DNA of 64,000 nucleotides, taken from positions 1 through 64,000 of the forward strand of contig DASUWY010000061.1 of the NCBI GenBank assembly GCA_036378175.1, written 5' to 3'. A model generated the notes under the pieces. That model worked only from the letters and a program-made list of their open reading frames with translations. It did no database searches and had not been told where the DNA came from. The DNA is from Thermoleophilaceae bacterium. GTDB lineage: Bacteria > Actinomycetota > Thermoleophilia > Solirubrobacterales > Thermoleophilaceae. Shown here piece after piece: positions 1-8,468 of the stretch; the first letter of the stretch is position 1, and each line of letters begins with the position of its first letter. Position numbers and translations under genes: made by a program.

Positions 1-108
1 GTGTTGCTAACCGCCCATTCGGACGTTCGGCCATGCCCCTTGATCCACCCGTTAGGAGGGGTTAGCTTCACCATGCCAATCGCCCCACACAACAAGGAGG
101 ACGATCTG

Positions 109-897
109 ATGATCGACCACTCCGGCATGCCTCTCGGCAAGCAGCGCGCCCGTCACGACCCGCGCACCCTTCAACTTGCCGACTACCTCATCACCAGCGA
201 GCTGCCGCCGGCCCCCGCGAGCTGCGACTGGGGGAAGAAGATCCCAGACAAGAGCTGGGGGATGATGCTGAACGACGAGATCGGCGACTGCACCTGTGCC
301 GCGGCGGCGCACATGGTGCAGGACTGGACCTCGAACAGCGGCCGCGAGTTCACGATCAGCGACGCCGACGTGCTCAAGGCGTACGAGAAGCTGAGCGGCT
401 ACGACCCGGTGACGAAGGAGAACGACAACGGGTGCGTGGAGCTCGACGTGCTCAAGTACTGGCGCAAGAAGGGAATCGGTCGCCACAAGTTCGACGCCTT
501 CGTGTCGCTCGAGCCGAAGAACCACCAGCACATCCGCGATGCGATCCACCTGTTCGGCGGCGCCTACATCGGGGTGGCGCTCCCGATCTCAGCGCAGCGG
601 CAGACCACCTGGACGGTGCCGCCGGGCGGTGCCACCGGCCAGGGCGCGCCGGGTTCCTGGGGCGGCCACGCCGTGATCCTCACCGGCTACAACCCGCGCC
701 GGGTGACCTGCGTGACCTGGGGCGAGGAGAAGCAGATGACGTGGGAGTTCCTCGACGCCTACTGCGACGAGGCCTACGCGCTGTTGAGCGTGAAGGACTG
801 GACGCCGGCGAAGCACTCGCCGGACGGGTTCGACGTGGACGCGCTGAGGCGGGACCTCGAGGCGATCAAGGGACACGCCGCGGTCGTTCACGCATAA
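109..897 (+). CDS. Papain/C39-like cysteine-peptidase-fold protein
   Basis: Predicted soluble protein of 262 aa with the layout of a papain-fold enzyme: a Cys pair in GDCTCAA (Cys61, Cys63) and a downstream His in GGHAVILTGY (His187), as in C39-like domains. No signal peptide or membrane segment is visible, so substrate and role are unknown. I chose ATG 109 because AAGGAGG sits at 94-100 with ideal spacing. An in-frame ATG at 73 also has an AGGAGGGG upstream (54-61), so a form 12 residues longer is possible. The gene is convergent to the pca operon and separated from it by strong hairpins. The family call is inference from motifs only. Confidence 0.6.
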   Translation: MIDHSGMPLGKQRARHDPRTLQLADYLITSELPPAPASCDWGKKIPDKSWGMMLNDEIGDCTCAAAAHMVQDWTSNSGREFTISDADVLKAYEKLSGYDPVTKENDNGCVELDVLKYWRKKGIGRHKFDAFVSLEPKNHQHIRDAIHLFGGAYIGVALPISAQRQTTWTVPPGGATGQGAPGSWGGHAVILTGYNPRRVTCVTWGEEKQMTWEFLDAYCDEAYALLSVKDWTPAKHSPDGFDVDALRRDLEAIKGHAAVVHA

Positions 898-909
898 CGG
901 CAGTTGGGA

Positions 910-997
910 GCAGGGGTAGGGAGTAAGGAGCTCTCTACCCCTGCGCGCCGCCTCACGCAGCGGCGCACGCACGGAACGCCTTCTCCGCAAGAAGGCG
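910..997. terminator. Three tandem hairpins between convergent genes
   Basis: Three perfect stems follow one another: GCAGGGGTAG (910-919) with CTACCCCTGC (935-944); GCGCCGC (945-951) with GCGGCGC (960-966); CGCCTTCT (977-984) with AGAAGGCG (990-997). They lie between the stop of the peptidase-like gene and the end of pcaC, so they probably end transcription from both sides. No U-tract follows any of them, which is common in high-GC actinobacteria. Confidence 0.6.
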
Positions 998-1029
998 GCC
1001 CCCTCAACCGTCCTTCCTACTCCGCCTCC

Positions 1030-1392
1030 CTACCCCTCAAGCACTTTCTTCGCGATAGCGAAAGCGCTGTTGGCGCGCGGTACTCCCGCGTATATCGCGG
1101 TGTGCAGGATCACCTCGGCGATCTCGTCTGGCGTGAGGCCGTTCGTTATCGCCGCCTTCACGTGCATCCCGATCTCGTTCTCCGCGCCGAGGCTCACCAG
1201 GGCGGCGAGGGTGATGCAGCTTCTGGTCCTGCGGTCGAGGCCGGGGCGGGACCAGATCTCGCCCCACGCGTAGCGGGTGATGAAGTCCTGGAAGGGCTCG
1301 GTGAAGGGGGTGGTGTTCTCCACGGCGCGGTCCACGTGCTCGTCGCCGAGCACCTCGCGGCGCACCTTCATTCCCTGCTCGCGGTCGCTCAT
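1030..1392 (-). CDS. pcaC: 4-carboxymuconolactone decarboxylase (PcaC)
   Basis: Small cytoplasmic enzyme of 120 aa that decarboxylates gamma-carboxymuconolactone to beta-ketoadipate enol-lactone in the protocatechuate branch. Family features are the central TRSCITLAALVSLG segment and the following EIGMHVKAAITNG with its catalytic His, then HTAIYAGVPRA; length matches single-domain PcaC. It is the last gene of the pca operon and overlaps pcaD by 4 bases (ATGA), implying translational coupling. Many actinobacteria fuse PcaD and PcaC into one protein (PcaL); here they are separate but in the same order. Confidence 0.93.
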   Translation of the reverse strand: MSDREQGMKVRREVLGDEHVDRAVENTTPFTEPFQDFITRYAWGEIWSRPGLDRRTRSCITLAALVSLGAENEIGMHVKAAITNGLTPDEIAEVILHTAIYAGVPRANSAFAIAKKVLEG

Positions 1393-2168
1393 TCTTGGTC
1401 CTTCGCCTCCAGGTGATCGAGGATGAGGTCGGTGACGACGTCCGCGCGCTCGACATTGGCGAGGTGCGCCGCGGGATCGAGCACCTCGAAGCGGGCGCCC
1501 GGGATGGCCTCCGCGATCAGCCTGCCGTGCTGCTCCGGCGGGGTGGACGGGTCCTGTGCTCCAGAGATGACAAGCGTGGGCGCCCCGATACGCGGGAGGT
1601 CATTGCGGAGGTCGAGCCGCTCGAGCACCCCGCACAGCTCCGCGTAGCCGTCGTCCGGCTGCGACTCGAGCATTGCCTTGAAGCGCGCCACCACGCCCGG
1701 CTGGCTCTCGCGGAAATCGTCGGTGAACCAGCGCTCCATCGTCGCTTCCGCCAGCCCCGCGGTGCCGTGCTCGCGAACAGCCGCCGCGCGCTCCACCCAC
1801 ATGCTCGGGTCGCCGAAGCGGGGACTCGTGCAGATGAGGGCGAGCCGGTCGATCCGCTCCGGCGCGTTCGCGGCGAGCCACATGCCGGTGGCGCCGCCGA
1901 GCGACACTCCGCAGAAGTGCGCGCGCTCGATGCCGTTCAGGTCGAGCAGGTGGAGCACGTCGTGCCCGAGATCGGCGAGCTCATACGGGCCCGGCGGGAC
2001 AGACGACGCACCGTGGCCGCGCTGGTCGTAGCGCAGCACGCGGAAGCCCACGGACAGTGCTGGCACCTGTGTGGCCCACATTTCCATCGACGTGCCGAGC
2101 GAGTTCGACAGCACCACCACAGGGGCATCGTGAGGGCCGTTGATGCGGTGGTTCAGCTCGACACTCAT
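1389..2168 (-). CDS. pcaD: 3-oxoadipate enol-lactonase (PcaD)
   Basis: Alpha/beta hydrolase of 259 aa that opens beta-ketoadipate enol-lactone to beta-ketoadipate. The nucleophile elbow is GVSLGG (Ser89); the acid is the Asp of SGAQDPSTP and the base the His of DPAAHLANVE near the C-terminus; SNSLGTS and YDQRGHG supply the oxyanion-hole side. It starts inside the end of pcaB (4-base ATGA overlap) and overlaps pcaC the same way. Length and context leave little doubt about the role. Confidence 0.93.
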   Translation of the reverse strand: MSVELNHRINGPHDAPVVVLSNSLGTSMEMWATQVPALSVGFRVLRYDQRGHGASSVPPGPYELADLGHDVLHLLDLNGIERAHFCGVSLGGATGMWLAANAPERIDRLALICTSPRFGDPSMWVERAAAVREHGTAGLAEATMERWFTDDFRESQPGVVARFKAMLESQPDDGYAELCGVLERLDLRNDLPRIGAPTLVISGAQDPSTPPEQHGRLIAEAIPGARFEVLDPAAHLANVERADVVTDLILDHLEAKDQE

Positions 2169-3394
2169 GACCGGTGTGCTTCCAGTGCGCGGTCTATCAG
2201 GTCGGAAGCTGCGCCCAGATACGACTCCGGCGCGAGCACGGCGTCGTCTAGCTCCGGGAGGGCGTCACGTAGCTCCACGCCGTCGTCCATCACCTTCCGG
2301 GCGGCGTGCTCGACGAGCTCCTGCGCCTTCGCGCGGCCGAGCGACGGCGTGAGAGCTGTGACCACGCCCTCGGTCATCAGCAGACCGCCGGTGACGTCCA
2401 GGTTCGCGCGCATGCGCTCGGTGTCCACCTCGAGTCCTTCGAGCAGCTCGCGCAGCGTCGCGGCGGCGGAGCCGGTCAGGCGCAGCAGGTCGGACAGCGT
2501 CTCCGATTCGGCCTGCCATGCGCCGGCCGCGCGTTCGTGCTCCTGCGCCATCGACGCCAGCATGGTCGCCACCAGGCCCGGCACTCGAGCCGCGCACGCG
2601 CGCACGGCAACAGCGCCAACGGGGTTGCGCTTGTGCGGCAGCGTGGACGAGCCGCCGCGACCGGCGGCCCCAGCCTCGGCCACCTCCCCCACCTCGGTCT
2701 GCGCGAGCAGCTCGATGTCCAGCGCGATCTTGCCCATCACGCCCGCGGCCGCGCCGAGCGCGCACGCCAGCCGCGCCGGCTGGGTGCGGATGGTGTGCCA
2801 CGGAAGCGTCGGCTCGGCCAGCTCGAGGGCGCGTGCCACCTCGGCCACCGCTCTCAGGCCGTCGTCACCAAGCGCCGCCAGCGTTCCCACCGCGCCGCCG
2901 AGCTGCACAGTCAGGCCCGCCCGTACACCGGCAAGCGCTCCCCGCACCTCGTCGAGGCCGCTGAGCCAGCCCGCCGCCCTGAGCCCGAACGTCACCGGCG
3001 CGGCCTGCTGCAGGAGGGTGCGGCCGGCCATTGGCGCGTGGCGATAGCGCTCCGCCAGGACCGCGCAACCGTCGGCGGCGCCGCCCAGATCCTCGAGTAG
3101 CGGTCCAAGCGCGCGCTTGGACACGAGCATCGCCGCACTGTCCACCACGTCCTGGCTCGTGGCGCCGCGGTGCACGTGGGCGGCGGCGTCCTCCGGCAGC
3201 CTTGCCCGCAGCTGCTTCAGCAGACCCGGCACCGGGGTGCCGTAATCGGCTGTGGAGATGCCGAGGTCCTCGAGGTCGAAGCGGTCCGCCACGCACGCGG
3301 CGGCGATCGCATCTGCCGCGCCAGAAGGCGCCACGGCGCGCGCCAGCGCCGCCTCGAAGTCGAGCATCGCCTGCAGCCAGGCGCGGTCGTCCAC
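2165..3394 (-). CDS. pcaB: 3-carboxy-cis,cis-muconate cycloisomerase (PcaB)
   Basis: Member of the fumarase/aspartase superfamily converting 3-carboxymuconate to 4-carboxymuconolactone. The superfamily signature GGSSTLPHKRNPVG and the HRGATSQDVVDSA motif are clear. The first conventional start is GTG 3394 (409 aa), but it falls inside conserved sequence: the upstream codons of the same frame read LFSRGRVAAEV, as in homologues. A CTG at 3448 with AAGGGG nine bases before it would give 427 aa and a 20-base overlap with pcaG. The true start is therefore probably CTG 3448 rather than the coordinate given. Confidence 0.92.
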   Translation of the reverse strand: MDDRAWLQAMLDFEAALARAVAPSGAADAIAAACVADRFDLEDLGISTADYGTPVPGLLKQLRARLPEDAAAHVHRGATSQDVVDSAAMLVSKRALGPLLEDLGGAADGCAVLAERYRHAPMAGRTLLQQAAPVTFGLRAAGWLSGLDEVRGALAGVRAGLTVQLGGAVGTLAALGDDGLRAVAEVARALELAEPTLPWHTIRTQPARLACALGAAAGVMGKIALDIELLAQTEVGEVAEAGAAGRGGSSTLPHKRNPVGAVAVRACAARVPGLVATMLASMAQEHERAAGAWQAESETLSDLLRLTGSAAATLRELLEGLEVDTERMRANLDVTGGLLMTEGVVTALTPSLGRAKAQELVEHAARKVMDDGVELRDALPELDDAVLAPESYLGAASDLIDRALEAHRS

Positions 3395-3428
3395 TTCCGC
3401 GGCTACACGGCCGCGCGAGAAGAGACCG

Positions 3429-3995
3429 CTATAAATCGAAGAAGACAGTTTCGTTTTCCCCTTGGAGGTGGATGTCGAAGCTGTAGCCGTCGTCGGACTT
3501 GATGGCCATCAGCGTCTCAGACGCGGCGGTCGCCGGGAGTGACGACAGCACCGGGTCCGCCGCATTTGCGGCTTCCTCCTCGGGGAAATAGATGCGGGTG
3601 ACGAGCCGCTTGAGCATGCCGCGCGCCATCACGGTCACGTCGATGTGCGGCGCCTGCGTCGTGCCGTTCTGTCCGGGAACCCTGCCCGGTTTGATCGTGT
3701 AGATCCCGTAGCGGCCGTCATCATCCGTGCCGCTGCGGCCCAGCCCGCGGAAGACGCCCCAGTCCACCGCGCCGCGCGGGTCGTCCGGGTGGGCGAAGCG
3801 GCCGTCGCGGTCCGCCTGCCACGTCTCCACCACCGCATCCGGGATGGGGGCGCCGTTGCCGTCGGTCACCCGGCCGCGGATCCAGAAGGCGCCGTCCGTG
3901 CCCTGCGGCACCACGTCGGCACCGTCGTCCCAGGTGAGGCCGATCGCGAAATACGGCCCGACCGTCTGCGAGGGAGTCACTCCGAGCTTGCTCAT
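3429..3995 (-). CDS. pcaG: Protocatechuate 3,4-dioxygenase alpha subunit (PcaG)
   Basis: Alpha subunit (188 aa) of the intradiol dioxygenase that cleaves protocatechuate to 3-carboxy-cis,cis-muconate; it forms the heteromer with PcaH and lacks the iron ligands. Family marks are TPSQTVGPYFAIGL at the N-terminus, the DGNGAPIPDAVVETWQAD turn, and RIYFPEE near residue 145. ATG 3995 overlaps the pcaH stop by 4 bases (ATGA). The last 20 bases probably also encode the start of pcaB. Confidence 0.95.
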   Translation of the reverse strand: MSKLGVTPSQTVGPYFAIGLTWDDGADVVPQGTDGAFWIRGRVTDGNGAPIPDAVVETWQADRDGRFAHPDDPRGAVDWGVFRGLGRSGTDDDGRYGIYTIKPGRVPGQNGTTQAPHIDVTVMARGMLKRLVTRIYFPEEEAANAADPVLSSLPATAASETLMAIKSDDGYSFDIHLQGENETVFFDL

Positions 3996-4729
3996 GCGTG
4001 GGGCTCCTCGAACACCACGGAGTCGGGTCCGCGCAGCACGATGTCCCACTTGTAGCCGAGCTGCCAGTGGTCCTCAGTGGTGTCCCAGTCGAAGCGGGAG
4101 ACCATCCGCTCGCGCACCTTCGGGTCGGGCACCGAGTTGAAGATCGGGTCCTCGGAGAAGAGCGGATCGTCCGGGAAGTACATCTGCGTGACGAGCCGCT
4201 GAGTGAACGCATGGCCGAACAGCGAGAAGTGGATGTGGGCCGGCCGCCAGGCGTTGTGGTGGTTCTTCCACGGATACGCGCCCGGCTTGATCGTGACGAA
4301 GCGGTAGTTGCCCTCGGAGTCCGTGAAGCAGCGGCCCACACCGTCGAAGTTCGGGTCGAGCGGCGCCGGCCAGTCGTCGACGTGGTGGCGGTAGCGGCCG
4401 GACGCGTTGGCCTGCCAGCACTCCACGAGCGTGTTCGGCACCGGGCGGCCATCTGAGTCGAGCACGCGGCCCGACACCTGGATGCGCTGCCCGATCGGCA
4501 TCTCCTCGTGCTGGCGCGTGAGGTCGTAGTCGAGCGGGCCGAGGCGGCTCTCGCCCAGCACAGGGCCCGTGACCTCCGTGAGCATGTGAGGCAGGAGCAC
4601 GAGCGGGTTCTTCGGGTGGCGGAACTCGGTGCTCCGGTAGCCGGGGTAGTCGAGCGGCGGATCGATGTCCGCGTTCTCGCGCGTGTATGAGGGGAGAACG
4701 ATCCCGCTCTCTGTCTGCTGTTCGGTCAT
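3992..4729 (-). CDS. pcaH: Protocatechuate 3,4-dioxygenase beta subunit (PcaH)
   Basis: Iron-bearing beta subunit (245 aa) of protocatechuate 3,4-dioxygenase. The Tyr/Tyr/His/His Fe(III) ligand set is recognisable: Tyr in ASGRYRHH, Tyr in KPGAYPW, and both His of RPAHIHFSLFG. The N-terminal half carries the LVECWQAN motif shared with PcaG. The gene begins 4 bases inside the end of pcaF and ends overlapping pcaG, so the two subunits are made in a coupled way. Confidence 0.96.
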   Translation of the reverse strand: MTEQQTESGIVLPSYTRENADIDPPLDYPGYRSTEFRHPKNPLVLLPHMLTEVTGPVLGESRLGPLDYDLTRQHEEMPIGQRIQVSGRVLDSDGRPVPNTLVECWQANASGRYRHHVDDWPAPLDPNFDGVGRCFTDSEGNYRFVTIKPGAYPWKNHHNAWRPAHIHFSLFGHAFTQRLVTQMYFPDDPLFSEDPIFNSVPDPKVRERMVSRFDWDTTEDHWQLGYKWDIVLRGPDSVVFEEPHA

Positions 4730-5913
4730 GCCGCCTCCAGTACGACTGCGAGTCCCTGTCCGACGCCTATGCAGATCGCCGCGAGGCCGTAGCCTCCGCC
4801 GCGCCTCTTCAGCTCATGGGCCAGCGAGCCGAGGATGCGCGCGCCCGAGCAGCCGAGCGGATGCCCGATGGCGATGGCGCCGCCGTTCACGTTCACGATC
4901 TCGGGGTCCAGCTCCCGCCACTCGGCGAGGCACGCGAGCGACTGCGCGGCGAAGGCCTCGTTCAGCTCCACCACGTCGATGTCGCCCCAGCCGATCCCTG
5001 CCTTCTCGAGCGCCTTGTTCGCCGCCTCCACCGGGCCGATGCCGAACAGGTGCGGCTCGACGCCGTGCGACGCGCGCGACACGATCCGTGCGAGCGGGTC
5101 GCGCCCAAGTTTCTCGGCGCCCTTCTCGTCGCCGATGAAGAGCGCGGCCGCGCCGTCGTTGAGCGGCGAGGAGTTGCCGGCCGTCACGGTGCCGTCCTTG
5201 CGGAAGACGGGCCTGAGCTTGCCGAGCTTCTCGAGCGATGTGTCTGCGCGGATGCCCTCGTCGCGCTCGAGCTCCACGCCGTCCGGAGGCGGGACGATCT
5301 CGTCCTCGTACACGCCGGCGTCCCACGCGGCGGCGGCGCGCTGATGGCTCTTCAGCGCGAACTCGTCCTGCTCCTCGCGCGAGATCTCGAAGCGCTCCGC
5401 CAGGATCTCGGCGCCCTCGCCGAGAGCCACCGTCCACTGCTCTGGCATCTCCGGGTTGACCATGCGCCAGCCGAGCGTGGTGGAGTGAAGCGTCTCGTGA
5501 CCCCGCGGAAGCGGCTTCTCGGGCTTGAGCAGAACCCACGGGGCGCGGCTCATCGACTCCACGCCGCCGGCGATCAGCAGTGAGCTGTCGCCAACGGACA
5601 CCGCGCGGCTCGCGTCGATCGCCGCCTCGAGGCCCGAGCCGCAGAGGCGGTTGACCGTCGCCCCCGGCACGCTCGTGGGCAGGCCGGCGAGGAGCACGGC
5701 CATGCGCGCGACGTCGCGGTTGTCCTCCCCCGCCTGGTTCGCGTCCCCCATGTACACGTCCTCGATGTCCGCGGGATCGAGCTTGGGGCTGCGCTCCACG
5801 AGCTTCTTCACCACGTGCGCGGCGAGGTCGTCCGGGCGCACGCCGCTGAGCGCTCCGCCGTGGCGGCCGATGGGCGTGCGAATCGCATCGAGCACGTAGC
5901 TGCCGTTAACCAT
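4726..5913 (-). CDS. pcaF: Beta-ketoadipyl-CoA thiolase (PcaF)
   Basis: Thiolase of 395 aa that splits beta-ketoadipyl-CoA into succinyl-CoA and acetyl-CoA, the last pathway step. Nucleophilic Cys91 is in NRLCGSGLEA; NEAFAAQSLA, the GHPLGCSGAR His and the C-terminal AAICIGVGQG Cys complete the active site. I chose ATG 5913, which overlaps the pcaJ stop by 8 bases; a TTG two codons earlier is also possible. A general acetyl-CoA acyltransferase role cannot be excluded by sequence, but the operon makes PcaF the natural call. Confidence 0.92.
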   Translation of the reverse strand: MVNGSYVLDAIRTPIGRHGGALSGVRPDDLAAHVVKKLVERSPKLDPADIEDVYMGDANQAGEDNRDVARMAVLLAGLPTSVPGATVNRLCGSGLEAAIDASRAVSVGDSSLLIAGGVESMSRAPWVLLKPEKPLPRGHETLHSTTLGWRMVNPEMPEQWTVALGEGAEILAERFEISREEQDEFALKSHQRAAAAWDAGVYEDEIVPPPDGVELERDEGIRADTSLEKLGKLRPVFRKDGTVTAGNSSPLNDGAAALFIGDEKGAEKLGRDPLARIVSRASHGVEPHLFGIGPVEAANKALEKAGIGWGDIDVVELNEAFAAQSLACLAEWRELDPEIVNVNGGAIAIGHPLGCSGARILGSLAHELKRRGGGYGLAAICIGVGQGLAVVLEAA

Positions 5914-6673
5914 GAGCAACCTTCTGCGTCTCGAGCAGGTCGCGCAGGGCGCTGAGCTCCTCTTCGCTCGGCGGCTCCGTGGTGATGAGCTCGTCGGCCA
6001 CCTTCAGGTCCCAGCCGGTGGCCTCGTGCGCCTGCTCGATGTCCACGCCCTCGTGGAGCTGCGTCATGGTCAGCTCGCAGGTCTCCGGGTCCGGTTCGAG
6101 CACGCCCAGGTCCGTGATCACCTTGACCGGTCCTCTGCCGCGCAGCCCGAGCTTCTCGCGCGAGCCCGCACCGCTGCCGTACCCGACCGAGGTGACGAAG
6201 TCCACCTTCTCGCGGAACGTGCGCGGGTTCTGGCGCACGATCACGATCACCTCGCCGCACAGCGCCGCGATCTCGGGCGCGCCGCCCGCGCCGGGCAGCC
6301 GCACCTTCGGCTTGTCGTAGTCGCCGCCGATCACGGTGGTGTTGATGTTGGCGTAGCGGTCGATCTGCGCGGCGCCGAGGAAGCCCACCTCGATGCGTCC
6401 GGGCTGCAGCCAGTAGTTGAAGATCTCGGCCACGCTCACCACCGAGTCGGCCGTGACGGCCAGCTCGCCGTCGCCGATCGAGAGCGGCAGGGTGCTCGGC
6501 TTCGACCCGATGCAACCGGACTCGTAGATCAGGACCATGTTCGGCGCGTGCGTGCGCCGGGCGAGGTTGGCCGCGGTCGACGGCAGGCCGATGCCGACGA
6601 AGAGGGTCACGCCGTCCCGCAGCGCGCGGGCGGCCGCGACTGTCATGAAGTCATCAGGACTGAACTGCCCCAT
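5906..6673 (-). CDS. pcaJ: 3-oxoadipate CoA-transferase subunit B (PcaJ)
   Basis: Beta subunit (255 aa) of the class I CoA-transferase that moves CoA from succinyl-CoA to beta-ketoadipate. The catalytic Glu lies in LIYESGCIG near residue 52, in the place of the ENG-type motif of the family, and a conserved Gly-rich loop GYGSGAGSRE follows. The 20-base overlap with pcaI suggests translational coupling of the two subunits. Confidence 0.92.
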   Translation of the reverse strand: MGQFSPDDFMTVAAARALRDGVTLFVGIGLPSTAANLARRTHAPNMVLIYESGCIGSKPSTLPLSIGDGELAVTADSVVSVAEIFNYWLQPGRIEVGFLGAAQIDRYANINTTVIGGDYDKPKVRLPGAGGAPEIAALCGEVIVIVRQNPRTFREKVDFVTSVGYGSGAGSREKLGLRGRGPVKVITDLGVLEPDPETCELTMTQLHEGVDIEQAHEATGWDLKVADELITTEPPSEEELSALRDLLETQKVAHG

Positions 6674-7469
6674 AGATCTCTTCCTCTAGCCACGCTTCGA
6701 ACTTCTCTCTGTCGCGCGCGATCGGGTCCCAGGCACGGTAGGCCTCGTTGTCGCGGTCGTAGTAGCCCTGCGCGTATGACGGGTGAGCGCCACGTGGCGC
6801 CACGGCCACGCAGGTAACGGTCCAATGTGGCAGCACGATCGCGCCCGGCAGGGGCTCGAGCTCGTCAACGATCTCCTCGACCGTCACGAGCGAGCGCGTG
6901 GAGGCCAGCACGGTCTCCTTCTGCACGCCCACGATTCCCCAGAGCTGGACGTTGCCGTCGCGGTCCGCGCGCTGGGCGTGGATCACGCCGACGTCCGGAT
7001 TCACGGCGGACACCGCAGTGAGCTTCTCGCCGGTGAACGGGCACTCGATTGGCTTGATCGACGGCGTGCGCGCCGGTAGGTCGGTGCCGGTGTAGCCGCG
7101 CATCACGGCGAACGGCAGGTTCGACGCGCCGGCGGCGAAGCGGTTCGCCATGCCCGCGTGGCTGTGCTCCTCCAGCTCGAGCGGCGCCGGCCAGTCGTTC
7201 TCCACCGCGTCGCGGAAGCGGTGAAGCGAACCGACGCCGGGGTTGCCGCCCCACGAGAACACCAGCTTGCGTACGCAGCCGGCGCCGATCAGCTGGTCGA
7301 AGATCACGTCGGGCGTGAGGCGGATCACGGTGAGGTCGCGGCGGCGCTGCCGGATCACCTCGTGCGCGGCCGCGAACGGGATCAGGTGGGTGAAGCCCTC
7401 GAACGCCACCGAGTCGCCATCGTGAATCACGTTCGCGACCGCATCCTGGAGTGAGAGCAGTTCGGCCAT
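6654..7469 (-). CDS. pcaI: 3-oxoadipate CoA-transferase subunit A (PcaI)
   Basis: Alpha subunit (271 aa) of beta-ketoadipate:succinyl-CoA CoA-transferase and first gene of the pca operon. Family features include DGDSVAFEGFTHLIP at the N-terminus and FSWGGNPGVGSLHRF. The start is ATG 7469. The short leader upstream carries an operator-like dyad, so regulation of the whole operon is likely exerted here. Confidence 0.92.
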   Translation of the reverse strand: MAELLSLQDAVANVIHDGDSVAFEGFTHLIPFAAAHEVIRQRRRDLTVIRLTPDVIFDQLIGAGCVRKLVFSWGGNPGVGSLHRFRDAVENDWPAPLELEEHSHAGMANRFAAGASNLPFAVMRGYTGTDLPARTPSIKPIECPFTGEKLTAVSAVNPDVGVIHAQRADRDGNVQLWGIVGVQKETVLASTRSLVTVEEIVDELEPLPGAIVLPHWTVTCVAVAPRGAHPSYAQGYYDRDNEAYRAWDPIARDREKFEAWLEEEIYGAVQS

Positions 7470-7479
7470 GGCCCTAATT

Positions 7480-7502
7480 CGGTTCGCGATATGAACGAAC
7501 GG
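7480..7502 (-). promoter_or_regulatory. Candidate PcaR operator at pcaI
   Basis: The 33 bases between pcaI and the end of the GntR gene contain GTTCGCGATATGAAC (7482-7496), a dyad with GTTC/GAAC ends, preceded by CGGTTCG and followed by CGAACGG. The same CGGTTCG half-site recurs in the dyad in front of pcaR. As I recall it, the Pseudomonas PcaR site is GTTCGATAATCGCAC, which shares the GTTCG start and A/T-rich centre. Binding is inferred. Confidence 0.5.
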
Positions 7503-7536
7503 TCACATCGCGCACCTTAGCGCACGGTCTGGCGCG

Positions 7537-8280
7537 TCAGCGGGCGCCGGCCTCGTACCTCCTGAGCACCTCCACGAGGTAGTCCAGGTGCTTGCGCATG
7601 GCGAGTTCGGCTCCCGCCACGTCGTTGGCTCGCACGGCGGTCGCGATCGCGCGATGCTGCGCCAGGATGCTGCGCTTGCTCGTGCGCGCGCCCACGTGCT
7701 TGATGAGGGACGGCTGCAGAACGTCGAGCACCCAGCGCATGAACGCCATGAGCAGGTCGTTGCCCGTTGCCTTGGCGAGCGTCTCGTGGAAGGACGTGTC
7801 GGCCGCGTTGAACACCCTGTCGCCCGGCTCGGCCTTGCTTGCGCGGGCGATGCAGTCGTCCAGCGTGTTGGCCGTGTCCTCAGTGGCCGCGGCAGCGGCA
7901 AGGCCGGCTATCGGCACCTCGAGCACGATCCGAGCCTCGAGCAGCTCGCAGAACGACACGCTCTCGGTGGAGATCATCGCCGCGATCGAGTCGCTGATGT
8001 TGCGGCCGATGCCCTCGTTCGGCGTGCTGGCCACGAAGATCCCGCCGCCGCGGCCCTGGGTCGAGCGGATGAGGTGGTTGCCCGCGAGCAGCCGCAGGCC
8101 CTCGCGCAGCGTCGGCCGGCTCACGCCGAACTGCGAGGCGAGCTCCTGCTCGGTGCCGATCCGGTCGCCGGGCTTGAGCCCCTTGCGGTCCACGTAGCGG
8201 CGTATCTCGGTGGCCACGTGCCGCGAGGAGTCGGTCCGCGGCGGAATCCTGCGGCGCGGCTGTTGGGCGCGCGGGGGCAT
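7537..8280 (-). CDS. GntR-family (FadR/FCD-type) transcriptional regulator
   Basis: DNA-binding regulator of 247 aa: N-terminal winged helix (PGDRIGTEQELASQFGVSR, about residues 38-56, then TLREGLRLLAGNHLIRSTQGRG), then an all-helical FCD ligand domain with the family's Asp/His metal positions (ADTSFHETLAKATGN, LAQHRAIATAV). The longer upstream open frame is not needed because ATG 8280 gives the normal family length. It lies head-on behind the pca operon start and is divergent from pcaR across 228 bases rich in repeats. FCD regulators often sense aromatic or carboxylic acids; the ligand here is unknown. Confidence 0.85.
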   Translation of the reverse strand: MPPRAQQPRRRIPPRTDSSRHVATEIRRYVDRKGLKPGDRIGTEQELASQFGVSRPTLREGLRLLAGNHLIRSTQGRGGGIFVASTPNEGIGRNISDSIAAMISTESVSFCELLEARIVLEVPIAGLAAAAATEDTANTLDDCIARASKAEPGDRVFNAADTSFHETLAKATGNDLLMAFMRWVLDVLQPSLIKHVGARTSKRSILAQHRAIATAVRANDVAGAELAMRKHLDYLVEVLRRYEAGAR

Positions 8281-8340
8281 GAGCGGCGTCCAGTGTATGG
8301 GCGGGCCGCCGGTCGTGGGGAATCGGATCCGCCTGCAAGC

Positions 8341-8390
8341 AACGCTCTTCACGTTTTCCACGCATAGCGTGAAGAACGTGAAGCGCGTGA
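8341..8390. promoter_or_regulatory. Nested dyads and 9-bp-phased repeats before GntR gene
   Basis: A compact repeat cluster 60-110 bases upstream of the GntR start. CGTGAAG occurs at 8367-8373 and 8376-8382, followed in phase by CGTGAG at 8385-8390; the reverse form CTTCACG is at 8346-8352. CACGC-ATA-GCGTG (8358-8370) is a perfect central dyad. The 13-base arms CGCTCTTCACGTT and AACGTGAAGCGCG match with one mismatch. This is what an autoregulatory operator of an FCD regulator could look like; no promoter was firmly placed. Confidence 0.5.
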
Positions 8391-8468
8391 GCTCCACCCT
8401 CATTGCTGCCGTTGGTGCCTGGCAATGAGGCGCGCCGCCACCGCCCGGCCTCAGGTAGCGTTCGCATA

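Noticed and set aside
1395-3047. 550-codon open frame on the plus strand
   Set aside because: Antisense to pcaD and pcaB, both certain from motifs; Ala/Ser/Arg-rich with no recognisable domain.
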